Notes: generated from the sequence alone by a model not told the origin. A stretch of 10,267 nt of DNA from Pseudomonadota bacterium (GCA_963205285.1 CAUJJQ010000134.1:1-10267), one strand, 5' to 3'. Counted from the first letter of the stretch, positions 1 to 5,609 are shown. Numbers and translations are program-made.

Positions 1-635
1 TGGTGAGTCACCGCAACACCATGCGGAAAACGGGTCGATCCGCTACTATATTGGAGGTAGGCGACATCATCGCCCTTTGCCGCAGGCAACGCGATTTCCG
101 GTGCATCTGAGTTCAGGAAATCTTCCCAAATAAGCCCCTTAAGGCCCTGCGCCGCCGCTGCCGCAGCGCCCATCGCGCTGATGATGGCGGGGTAGAACAG
201 TATCGATGGGTCACAGCTTTGCAACTGGACGATTATCTGATCGACATAGGCATCTTTGCCGCCAAAGCTGGTAGGCAGCGGCAGTGGTACCGGCCAAGCG
301 CCAGCGTAAATGGCACCAAAGAACAGCTGGGCAAATTCGGCGCTGGTTTCCGCAACCAATGCGATACGATCCCCCGGCTTTACCCCGGCAGCAATCAGAC
401 GATGCGCGCTGGCCAACGCATCGGCGCGCAATTCAGCATAGGGGTAGGGGCGGGCCAAAGTCCCGCGATGGTCATGGAAATTCAGCCCGCGCGCGCCCTT
501 TGCCGCATAGTCGAGCGCGTCGCCCACCGTCGCAAAATCGGCATAGCGCCGCGTGCTGCCGTCATCGGTTGGGGTGGGGCGGAGCGTTGTTTCAACCGCC
601 CCATCGCTAAATGCTGCCAATTTGGCGCTCCTCAT
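1..635 (-). CDS. Fatty acyl-AMP ligase (FAAL-like), 5' part only
   Basis: This is the N-terminal ~211 residues of an ANL-superfamily adenylating enzyme; the gene runs off the left edge. Such enzymes activate a fatty acid as acyl-AMP, and FAALs usually pass it to an acyl carrier protein rather than to CoA. What is visible: the N-lobe elements PGDRIALVAETSAEFAQLFF (residues ~87-106) and GAIYAGAWPVPLPLP (~107-121), then the phosphate-binding loop YLQYSSGSTRFPHGV (~193-207). The loop matches FAALs in having Arg after SGST and no Lys before GV, as in mycobacterial FadD32-type enzymes from memory. In sphingomonads and Caulobacter, FAALs are linked to sphingolipid or lipid assembly, but no partner gene is visible here. 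Start choice: ATG at 635 is the longest, but a clean GAGGAG lies seven bases before a TTG at 620-618, so TTG may be the true start. The gene is divergent from recX. Family confidence is high; substrate is unknown. Confidence 0.85.
   Translation of the reverse strand, partial: MRSAKLAAFSDGAVETTLRPTPTDDGSTRRYADFATVGDALDYAAKGARGLNFHDHRGTLARPYPYAELRADALASAHRLIAAGVKPGDRIALVAETSAEFAQLFFGAIYAGAWPVPLPLPTSFGGKDAYVDQIIVQLQSCDPSILFYPAIISAMGAAAAAAQGLKGLIWEDFLNSDAPEIALPAAKGDDVAYLQYSSGSTRFPHGVAVTH
628..633 (-). promoter_or_regulatory. Ribosome binding site favouring a TTG start
   Basis: GAGGAG on the minus strand lies inside the first codons of the longest acyl-AMP ligase frame. It is seven bases upstream of an in-frame TTG (620-618), which is ideal spacing. 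The ATG at 635 has only a poorly placed AGG next to it. This supports initiation at TTG and a protein five residues shorter. Confidence 0.5.
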
Positions 636-677
636 CCTAAATCGGGTGTCCGCCCCGCCAATATACGCAGGTAGGCC

Positions 678-712
678 CCATTATCGATGCGCTTTTATTC
701 GCGCCATAATGG
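678..712. promoter_or_regulatory. Imperfect palindrome between divergent acyl-AMP ligase and recX genes
   Basis: The 128-base divergent intergenic region (636-763) contains arms CCATTAT (678-684) and ATAATGG (706-712). Nested inside are GCGC (689-692) and GCGC (701-704) around the loop TTTTATTC. The outer arms could extend to GGCC/GGCC with a two-C bulge (674-714). It could be a transcription-factor site or a hairpin. No GTTC-N7-GTTC alphaproteobacterial LexA box was seen here, and no convincing -35/-10 pair. Function is unassigned. Confidence 0.35.
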
Positions 713-763
713 CCGCAAACATCGCACATTCCATCAGGATATTAAATCCGACGTGACTATGGC

Positions 764-1309
764 ATGAGTGAGGCAGTGCGGCGAAAACCATCCTCTTTGC
801 GGCCATTAGATGGAGCGCGGCTGTCGGAAATGGCGCTCGCCTATGTTGCGCGCTTTGCGACCAGCCGCGCCAAATTGATTGCCTACCTCGACCGCAAGCT
901 GCGTGAACGCGGCATCGCAGAGGGGGAGGAGGTGGATATTGTCGCCATCGCCGACGGGTTGGTGGCATTGGGCTATGTCGATGATGCCGCCTTTGCGGGG
1001 ATGAAGGCACGTTCACTGCTGAGCCGCGGCTATGGCAACCGGCGGGTGGATGCGGCCTTGCGGGCGGCGGGGATTGATGAACCGACGCGTGATGATGCAC
1101 GCGCAGATGCCGACGCAGCATGGGCGGCGGCTATCGCCTTTGCTCGGCGGCGGCGCTTTGGCCCCTTCGCGGGTGAACAGGTTACTGATCCAAGGCTGCG
1201 TGACCGGCAGTTTGCCGCGATGCTGCGCGCGGGGCATGATGCGCGTTGGGTGCGTTGCCTGCTACGCCTTGCGCCAAATGCCGAAATCAGCGAGACAGCG
1301 CCCGATTAA
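764..1309 (+). CDS. recX: RecX family regulatory protein
   Basis: A 181-residue cytoplasmic protein of the RecX family, which binds RecA and its filaments and limits recombinase and coprotease activity. Family features seen: ALAYVARFATSRAKLIAYL (~26-44), LDRKLRERG (~43-51), then the helical repeat GLVALGYVDDAAFA (~65-78) and SLLSRGYGNRRVDAALRAAG (~84-103). The second half (Arg-rich helices, then LRDRQFAAMLRAGHDARWVR) fits the later three-helix modules. E. coli RecX is 166 aa, so length is normal. ATG 764 is the first in-frame start after a TAA at 743-745; no strong Shine-Dalgarno precedes it. It is divergent from the acyl-AMP ligase and leads the DUF192/NDUFA12/DUF2155 run. It is not beside recA in this window, and no LexA box is visible upstream, so SOS control is not supported by sequence. 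Confidence 0.9.
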   Translation: MSEAVRRKPSSLRPLDGARLSEMALAYVARFATSRAKLIAYLDRKLRERGIAEGEEVDIVAIADGLVALGYVDDAAFAGMKARSLLSRGYGNRRVDAALRAAGIDEPTRDDARADADAAWAAAIAFARRRRFGPFAGEQVTDPRLRDRQFAAMLRAGHDARWVRCLLRLAPNAEISETAPD

Positions 1310-1315
1310 CGTATT

Positions 1316-1321
1316 GAGGAG
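1316..1321 (+). promoter_or_regulatory. Ribosome binding site setting the DUF192 start
   Basis: GAGGAG lies only one base before an ATG at 1323 but seven bases before the in-frame ATG at 1329. The spacing selects 1329, giving an N-terminus that reads directly into a lipoprotein signal peptide. Confidence 0.6.
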
Positions 1322-1328
1322 TATGGTG

Positions 1329-1832
1329 ATGGCTGGACGGGCGCTGCGCGGGGCAGTATTTGGGCTGATGCTGGTGCTGGGCGCCTGTTCCGGTTCGAAC
1401 AGCGGCGCGGCGATGACCGCGGGTGCAGAAAGTCCGCAAACCGGCTTGGAGCGCGCCCCCCTCACCATCACCATGGGTCAAAACATTCACCGTTTTACGG
1501 TCGATGTGGCGGCGAGTAGCGAACAGCAGGAATATGGCCTGATGTTTCGTGACCATTTGGCCCCGGATGCAGGGATGATTTTCCCGTTTGATCAGGCCAA
1601 GATCGCATCCTTTTGGATGAAAAATACGCTGATCCCTCTCGATATGTTGTTTGTAAAGGCGGATGGCACGATTGACCGTATTGCCGAAAACACCATCCCC
1701 CAATCGCTCGAACCGGTAGCCAGCGGGGGGGAGGTTATCGCCGTGCTCGAGCTAGCCGGCGGCACCGCAGCGCGGCTTGGCATTGATGAAAGCGCGGTGG
1801 TGCGCTGGCAGGGCGACCATGTCCAGCGCTAA
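1329..1832 (+). CDS. DUF192 family lipoprotein
   Basis: A 167-residue protein with an N-terminal lipoprotein signal: basic MAGRALR, hydrophobic AVFGLMLVLG, lipobox LGAC with the lipidated Cys at residue 20, and Ser at +2, which suggests outer-membrane sorting. The mature domain (residues ~43-161) is DUF192: an initial beta strand PLTITMG, the signature EQQEYGLMFRDHL (~65-77), GMIFPF (~82-87), FWMKNTLIPLDMLFV (~95-109) and VIAVLELAGGTAARLGI (~137-152). The molecular function of DUF192 is not established. The reading frame stays open upstream through recX to 1032, but that part is an overlap of recX; the ribosome site at 1316-1321 and the signal peptide fix the start at 1329. It begins 19 bases after recX and is probably cotranscribed with it and the following genes. 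Confidence 0.88.
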   Translation: MAGRALRGAVFGLMLVLGACSGSNSGAAMTAGAESPQTGLERAPLTITMGQNIHRFTVDVAASSEQQEYGLMFRDHLAPDAGMIFPFDQAKIASFWMKNTLIPLDMLFVKADGTIDRIAENTIPQSLEPVASGGEVIAVLELAGGTAARLGIDESAVVRWQGDHVQR

Positions 1833-1876
1833 TCGCATGCTTGCTCCCAGCCCCCTATCTAGCTAAGCGGCGGCGC

Positions 1877-2257
1877 ATGGGCTTATTTGGCAAAATCTTC
1901 ACTTGGTGGAACGGTGCGACCATCGGCACCGCGCTGCACACCATGTTGCGCGGACGCAAGGTCGGCGAGGATGCGGACGGTAACCGCTATTTTGCGGGGC
2001 GTGATGGCCGTCGCTGGGTCATTTATGCAGGGTCGAACGACGCCAGCAATGTGCCGGCGGAATGGCATGGCTGGCTGCATCGCACCCATGATGCGCTGCC
2101 CGCCGACAGCCTGCCGCCGATCCGTCCGTGGCAGATGCCCGCCAGCCCCAATTTGACCGGCAGCACCAATGCATATCGCCCGGCGGGCACGCTCGAACGC
2201 GGGGGGCGGCGTGCCGCCGCAACCGGCGATTATCAGGCCTGGACGCCAGAGAGCTGA
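1877..2257 (+). CDS. NDUFA12-family complex I accessory subunit
   Basis: A 126-residue protein of the NDUFA12 / 17.2 kDa NADH:ubiquinone oxidoreductase subunit family. In alphaproteobacteria this is a supernumerary complex I subunit on the peripheral arm, homologous to mitochondrial NDUFA12. Diagnostic parts: GLFGKIFTWWNGATIGTAL (~2-20), VGEDADGNRYFAGRDGRRWV (~29-48), IYAGSNDASNVPAEWHGWLH (~49-68), PWQMPASPNLTGSTNAYRP (~84-102) and YQAWTPES at the C-terminus. The nuo operon is not in the window, which is usual for this gene. Upstream in-frame codons back to 1841 offer only a TTG, so ATG 1877 is preferred; no clear Shine-Dalgarno is visible. The stop TGA (2255-2257) shares its A with the ATG of the next gene, which suggests translational coupling. 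Confidence 0.9.
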   Translation: MGLFGKIFTWWNGATIGTALHTMLRGRKVGEDADGNRYFAGRDGRRWVIYAGSNDASNVPAEWHGWLHRTHDALPADSLPPIRPWQMPASPNLTGSTNAYRPAGTLERGGRRAAATGDYQAWTPES

Positions 2258-2913
2258 TGCCACAGCGCCGACCGTCCATGCAGATGTTGGGCACGGCGAT
2301 GATCTGTGCGATGTTGCTTGGCGGTTGCAATCGCCAGCACGCCAATGCGGATGCAGAGGCGAATGCCAACCGCCCCTTGCCCGCATCGCGCGATGTCGAC
2401 GCCAGCATGGCGGGGGTAACGCCGATGGCTGAGCGCGTGGCGGTGCTCGGCCTCCTCAACAAACGCAATGGCTTAGTGCGCGATGTGACGTTGAAACCGG
2501 GCGAATCGCTGCGCATCGGGCGCGCGGTGGTGCGGTTGCGCGCATGCGAACGTACCGCGCAATGGGAATGGCCGGGGGAGGTGGGTGCCTTTGTCCAGCT
2601 CGACGTCCTCAACCTCTCCAACAATCGCTGGCAGCGCAATTTTTCGGGCTGGCTGTTCAAGAACCGGCCCGAACGTAACATCATCCAACACCCGATTTAC
2701 GACGTGTTTGTGAGAAGCTGTACGATGAGCTGGCCGGGTGAACGCCCGGTGCCGAGCGGCGATGCGCCTGCCCCGGCAGAGCGCGCTGCCCCCCCTGCCC
2801 CCAACGATGACTCCACAGAGAGAGCACCCCAATCCCCCGACACGACGGCGCCCGTTGCACCAGCCACCGCGCCAGCGCCAGCAACCGATTCGCCGCCCAA
2901 AGCGGCGGATTGA
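2257..2913 (+). CDS. DUF2155 domain lipoprotein
   Basis: A 218-residue protein. The N-terminus has a basic MPQRRPSMQM, a hydrophobic stretch and lipobox LGGC with Cys at residue 24, so it is probably an outer-membrane or periplasmic lipoprotein. The DUF2155 domain spans ~58-161: VAVLGLLNKRNGLVRDVTLK (~61-80), SLRIGRAVVRLRACE (~84-98), WEWPGEVGAFVQLDV (~103-117), RWQRNFSGWLFKNRPERNII (~124-143) and QHPIYDVFVRSC (~144-155). Two Cys (97 and 155) may form a disulfide. After residue ~161 comes a Pro/Ala-rich tail with no recognisable fold, quite unlike the domain. The function of DUF2155 is unknown. The NDUFA12-DUF2155-aat neighbourhood is common in alphaproteobacteria. ATG 2257 overlaps the preceding stop by one base; ATG 2278 is a possible alternative. 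The last 217 bases, including the conserved QHPIYDVFVRSC end and the tail, lie antisense to aat. Confidence 0.88.
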   Translation: MPQRRPSMQMLGTAMICAMLLGGCNRQHANADAEANANRPLPASRDVDASMAGVTPMAERVAVLGLLNKRNGLVRDVTLKPGESLRIGRAVVRLRACERTAQWEWPGEVGAFVQLDVLNLSNNRWQRNFSGWLFKNRPERNIIQHPIYDVFVRSCTMSWPGERPVPSGDAPAPAERAAPPAPNDDSTERAPQSPDTTAPVAPATAPAPATDSPPKAAD

Positions 2914-3497
2914 AGCAGGTTGAGATAGGCGCGCTGCGATATTTCAATCGCGCCCATGCTGCGCAAATGCTCGGTCATGAACTGACAGTCGAGCAGGGCA
3001 AATCCGCCCAAGCGCAACCGCGCAACCAAATGCGCAAGCGCAACCTTTGACGCATCCCGGGCCCTGCTGACCATCGATTCGCCGAAAAAGGCGCGGCCCA
3101 ACGACACGCCGTAAAGGCCCCCGACCAGTGCGTCGCCCCGCCACACCTCCACACTATGGGCATGGCCCATGGCATGGAGTGCGCGGTAGGATGCATGAAT
3201 GGCGGGGTTGATCCATGTGCTGGGGCGGTCGGGTGCGCTTTGGGCGCACAAATCCATGATCGCGCCGAACGCCCGGTCGCTCGTGACCGAAAAATGGTTG
3301 GATGCGATTTTGCGGCGCAATTTGCGCGAGAGGTGGAGCGCGTCGAGTGGCAGAATCGCGCGTCGTTCCGGCTCTATCCAATAAATGGCATCATCGGCCG
3401 CGTCGTCGGCCATCGGGAAAATGCCCTGCGCATAAGCGGACAGCAGCAGCGCGGGCGGGATGATTTCGGGGGCCGATGATGGGGGATGCTGCGTCAT
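2697..3497 (-). CDS. aat: Leucyl/phenylalanyl-tRNA--protein transferase
   Basis: A 266-residue cytoplasmic enzyme that transfers Leu or Phe from its tRNA to proteins with N-terminal Arg or Lys, marking them for ClpS/ClpAP degradation by the N-end rule. Conserved blocks: PPALLLSAYAQGIFPMADD (~14-32), IYWIEPERRAILPLD (~38-52), STWINPAIHASYRALHAMG (~93-111), HAHSVEVWRGDALVGGLYGV (~112-131), GRAFFGESMVSRARDASKVA (~134-153), ALLDCQFMTEHLRSMGAIEI (~167-186) and SQRAYLNLL (~187-195). The fold normally ends near here (E. coli Aat is 234 aa). The remaining ~70 residues are Gly/Ala/Ser-rich, end in SPGQLIVQLLTNTS, and lie wholly antisense to the DUF2155 gene. I recall sphingomonad Aat proteins ending in similar TQTS tails, but that needs alignment. 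ATG 3497 is chosen because conserved sequence begins soon after; ATG 3509 is possible and neither has a strong Shine-Dalgarno. Confidence 0.9.
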   Translation of the reverse strand: MTQHPPSSAPEIIPPALLLSAYAQGIFPMADDAADDAIYWIEPERRAILPLDALHLSRKLRRKIASNHFSVTSDRAFGAIMDLCAQSAPDRPSTWINPAIHASYRALHAMGHAHSVEVWRGDALVGGLYGVSLGRAFFGESMVSRARDASKVALAHLVARLRLGGFALLDCQFMTEHLRSMGAIEISQRAYLNLLQSAALGGESVAGAGAVAGATGAVVSGDWGALSVESSLGAGGAARSAGAGASPLGTGRSPGQLIVQLLTNTS

Positions 3498-3524
3498 GCC
3501 TGACAGCATAGCGCCAAGGGAGCC

Positions 3525-3563
3525 ACAAAGAAATTCGCCCGCCACATTGCTGTGACGGGCGAA
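3525..3563 (-). terminator. Rho-independent terminator after the aceA-small protein transcript
   Basis: Read on the minus strand, the stem is TTCGCCCGTCACA (3563-3551), the loop GCAA (3550-3547) and the return arm TGTGGCGGGCGAA (3546-3534). All 13 pairs form in RNA if one U-G wobble is allowed, and GCAA is a GNRA tetraloop. TTTCTTT (3533-3527) follows directly. The wobble pair forms only on the minus-strand RNA and there is no T tract on the plus side, so it acts leftward. It lies 38 bases past the stop of the small gene at 3601 and 30 bases before aat, so aat probably has its own promoter or depends on read-through. Confidence 0.8.
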
Positions 3564-3565
3564 CC

Positions 3566-3581
3566 TTTCCTCCCCAGGAAA
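3566..3581. repeat. Short perfect inverted repeat beside the terminator
   Basis: TTTCCT-CCCC-AGGAAA has six-base perfect arms around four bases. It sits between the small gene's stop and the terminator stem, so leftward RNA would carry two adjacent hairpins. On the minus strand the loop is GGGG. It may stabilise the 3' end; no function can be assigned. Confidence 0.4.
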
Positions 3582-3600
3582 TGGATATGGGCTGCGTGGC

Positions 3601-3759
3601 CTAACGCCCCATCGCGCTGCCAAGGCGATGGTAAAGCTGTGAAAATTTGATCGATTCAGGCTGATCTTTGATGACCGTCAGATAATGCAGCACCGCTTCA
3701 CGCAGCAGTTCGAAATCAGCGGTCGACAGGACAGCTCTGGAACGGGCAGGTTCGGACAT
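3601..3759 (-). CDS. Small conserved-looking protein (52 aa) downstream of aceA
   Basis: A 52-residue protein with a good ribosome site: AAGGA is seven bases before ATG 3759, while ATG 3765 is only one base away. Sequence: basic N-terminus MSEPARSRAVLSTADFE, a predicted helix FELLREAVLHYLTVIKDQPE (~18-37) and an ending SIKFSQLYHRLGSAMGR. It has no Cys, signal peptide or membrane segment, so it is probably cytoplasmic and helical. It lies 88 bases after aceA on the same strand and just before a strong terminator, so it is likely the last gene of the aceA transcript. I recall similar short unnamed proteins beside isocitrate lyase in other sphingomonads, but this is memory, not a search. A role tied to the glyoxylate shunt is inference from position only. 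Confidence 0.72.
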   Translation of the reverse strand: MSEPARSRAVLSTADFELLREAVLHYLTVIKDQPESIKFSQLYHRLGSAMGR

Positions 3760-3803
3760 TTTCATTTCCTTTCAAGTATTTCGATACCGTCAGAAGGCAA
3801 GTA

Positions 3804-3861
3804 GGTTCCCCGCCGCTGTCGGGCGGCAAATTGGTTCCCCGCCGCCGTCAGGCGGCAAATT
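3804..3861. repeat. 29-base tandem duplication covering the aceA stop codon
   Basis: Two adjacent 29-base copies (3804-3832 and 3833-3861) differ at two positions, and the first five bases of a third copy (GGTTC) follow. The copy inside aceA encodes the last residues NQFAA and the TGA stop. Each copy is itself palindromic: on the minus strand the aceA copy reads GCCGCC-TGAC-GGCGGC, a perfect six-pair stem with the stop codon in the loop. The outer copy reads GCCGC-CCGACA-GCGGC and has lost the stop (CGA). It may be a 3' mRNA-stabilising hairpin pair between aceA and the small gene. There is no T tract, so it is not a terminator. Confidence 0.75.
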
Positions 3862-5440
3862 GGTTCATAGTATTGTCTTTGCCCCCCGCTTTCAGCGCGG
3901 CTTCACCTGCGAAATATTCCTTATGGTCATCGCCAATGTCGCTGCCCGACATATTCTGGTGCTTGACGCAGGCGATGCCTTGGCGGATTTCTGCACGCTG
4001 GACGTTCTTGACGTAGCCGAGCATGGCCTGTTCGCCAAAATATTCCTTGGCGAGATTGTCCGTCGAGAGCGCGGCGGTGTGGTATGTCGGCAGGGTGATA
4101 AGGTGGTGGAAAATCCCCGCCCGCGCCGCTGCGTCGCGCTGAAAGCTTTGGATGCGCGCGTCGGCCTCCACCCCCAGCGGGGTTTCATCATATTGCGCGC
4201 CCATCAGCTTGGCGCGGTCATAGGCGCTGATGTCGCGTCCTTCGGCTGCCCATGCGTCGAAAACCTGCTGCCGGAAATTGAGCGTCCAGTTGAAACTGGG
4301 TGAATTATTATAGGCAAGCTTGGCATTGGGGACGACCGCCCGGATCCGATCAACCATCCCGGCGATTTGGTCGATATGGGGTTTTTCCGTCTCAATCCAG
4401 ATGAGGTCGGCACCATTTTGCAGGCTGGTGATGCAGTCGAGCACGCACCTCGCCTCCCCCGTGCCGGGGCGGAATTGATAGAGGTTGGACGGCAGCCGCC
4501 TTGGCCGCAGCAATATGCCATCACGGTTGATGAGGACATCGCCCGGATTGCCCGCGCCCTCGACCGGCTCACAATCGAGGAAGCTGTTATATTGGTCGCC
4601 CAGATCGCCCGGCTCACGGGTAAAGGCGATTTGTTTAGTCAGCCCAGCGCCCAGACTGTCGGTGCGCGCGACGATGATGCCGTCGGGAACGCCCAACTCC
4701 ATGAAGGCGTAACGGATGGCACGGATTTTCTGCAGGAAATCCTCATGCGGAACGGTGACCTTGCCATCCTGGTGCCCGCATTGTTTTTCGTCGGACACCT
4801 GATTTTCAATCTGCAACGCGCAGGCGCCCGCCTCGATCATCTTTTTGGCGAGCAAATATGTCGCCTCGGCATTGCCAAAACCGGCGTCAATGTCGGCAAT
4901 GATGGGGACCACATGGCTTTCATGCGCGTCAATGGCGTGCAAAATCTGTTGCGCCTTAACCTCATCCCCCGCCACGCGCGCGGCGTCGAGCTCACGAAAC
5001 AGGCCGCCCAGTTCGCGTGCATCGGCTTGGCGTAAAAATGTGTAAATTTCGGCGATCAGTGCCGGAACGCTGGTTTTTTCGTGCATCGATTGGTCGGGCA
5101 GTGGGCCAAATTCGCTGCGCAAAGCGGCAATCATCCAACCCGACAAATAGATATAGCGCCCTTTGACGGTGCCAAAATGCTTTTTGACCGAAATCATCTT
5201 TTGCTGGGCAATAAAGCCATGCCAGCAGCCAAGGCTCTGCGTATATTTGGCAGGGTCGGCATCATAAGCGGCCATGTCGGCGCGCATGACGCTGGCCGTG
5301 TGGCGGGCAATGTCGAGCCCAGTTTGAAAACGGTTTTGTGCGCGCATGCGGGTGACGCTTTCGCCGTCGATCGCTTGCCAAGGCGCTCCTTGCGCGGCGA
5401 TGAAATCACGCGATTGGCTGGCGGCATCCTTGTACAACAT
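3848..5440 (-). CDS. aceA: Isocitrate lyase, long form
   Basis: A 530-residue enzyme that cleaves isocitrate to glyoxylate and succinate, the first step of the glyoxylate shunt, needed for growth on acetate, fatty acids or other C2 sources. The catalytic loop is EKQCGHQDGK (218-227), with the active-site Cys at 221; KQCGH rather than KKCGH is, from memory, typical of the long Pseudomonas-type class. Other family blocks: TVKGRYIYLSGWMIAALRSE (91-110), IADIDAGFGN (181-190, metal-binding Asp), IIVARTDS (255-262), LIWIETEKP (346-354) and YNNSPSFNW (377-385). E. coli AceA is 434 aa; ~530 is normal for this class. ATG 5440 has AAGGGA with GGG seven bases upstream. The frame continues upstream to 5554, but that is promoter sequence. 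The stop lies in a tandem palindromic repeat. The divergent ScfR-type regulator is its probable controller, and the small gene at 3601 is probably cotranscribed. Confidence 0.96.
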   Translation of the reverse strand: MLYKDAASQSRDFIAAQGAPWQAIDGESVTRMRAQNRFQTGLDIARHTASVMRADMAAYDADPAKYTQSLGCWHGFIAQQKMISVKKHFGTVKGRYIYLSGWMIAALRSEFGPLPDQSMHEKTSVPALIAEIYTFLRQADARELGGLFRELDAARVAGDEVKAQQILHAIDAHESHVVPIIADIDAGFGNAEATYLLAKKMIEAGACALQIENQVSDEKQCGHQDGKVTVPHEDFLQKIRAIRYAFMELGVPDGIIVARTDSLGAGLTKQIAFTREPGDLGDQYNSFLDCEPVEGAGNPGDVLINRDGILLRPRRLPSNLYQFRPGTGEARCVLDCITSLQNGADLIWIETEKPHIDQIAGMVDRIRAVVPNAKLAYNNSPSFNWTLNFRQQVFDAWAAEGRDISAYDRAKLMGAQYDETPLGVEADARIQSFQRDAAARAGIFHHLITLPTYHTAALSTDNLAKEYFGEQAMLGYVKNVQRAEIRQGIACVKHQNMSGSDIGDDHKEYFAGEAALKAGGKDNTMNQFAA

Positions 5441-5609
5441 AGTTTTTCCCTTTTGGATTTTCGCATCACGCCCCGACTTTGGGGTGCGTCTTGGCCCAAG
5501 GGCTAACCGGCAAAGGGGTGTCAGTGACAGGATTTTGTCAATTTTTCTCGTCAATCTTTGCCAGATATGGCGATTGATTTTGTAACATTGTAAGTATATT
5601 TACAATCAT
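5441..5609. promoter_or_regulatory. Divergent control region of aceA and the ScfR-type regulator
   Basis: A 169-base intergenic region, AT-rich at its right end. On the aceA strand there are two -35-like words, TTGACG (5554-5549) and TTGACA (5541-5536), but no clear -10 at the right distance from either, so the start point is not called. For the regulator, TATATT (5595-5600) is well placed as a -10 if transcription starts at or near the ATG. GATTTTGT occurs twice (5531-5538 and 5576-5583). Two small GC-rich palindromes lie in the aceA leader: CCCC-GACTTT-GGGG (5471-5484) and GCCC-AA-GGGC around 5494-5503. Confidence 0.45.
5587..5606. promoter_or_regulatory. Operator-like palindrome at the regulator's start codon
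   Basis: ATTGTAA-N6-TTACAAT has perfect seven-base arms and ends three bases before the ATG at 5610. An extra TTGTAA half-site lies at 5580-5585. The palindrome covers the place where a Shine-Dalgarno and a -10 would sit, so a bound protein would block expression. Autoregulation by the gene's own HTH product is the simplest reading. Related regulators (RamB, PccR) bind TTTGCAAA-like words, which is a different but similarly AT-flanked symmetric motif. Confidence 0.6.

Noticed and set aside
636..763. LexA (SOS) box upstream of recX
   Set aside because: I looked for GTTC-N7-GTTC or its complement and did not find it in this interval.
681..1121. 146-codon minus-strand frame opposite recX
   Set aside because: The translation is His/Pro/Arg-rich, has no family resemblance, and covers the divergent promoter region.
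1032..1328. Upstream extension of the DUF192 frame through recX
   Set aside because: It overlaps recX in another frame, and the ribosome site and lipoprotein signal place the start at 1329.
3804..3861. CRISPR-like or terminator-like repeat after aceA
   Set aside because: There are only two directly abutting copies without spacers, and no T tract follows, so it is a tandem duplication of palindromic sequence.
4367..5035. 222-codon open frame on the plus strand opposite aceA
   Set aside because: A shadow of the isocitrate lyase gene; no ribosome site and no family resemblance.
5441..5554. 38-codon N-terminal extension of isocitrate lyase
   Set aside because: It covers promoter-like sequence. 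ATG 5440 has a well-spaced ribosome site and matches the usual start of the long-form enzyme.
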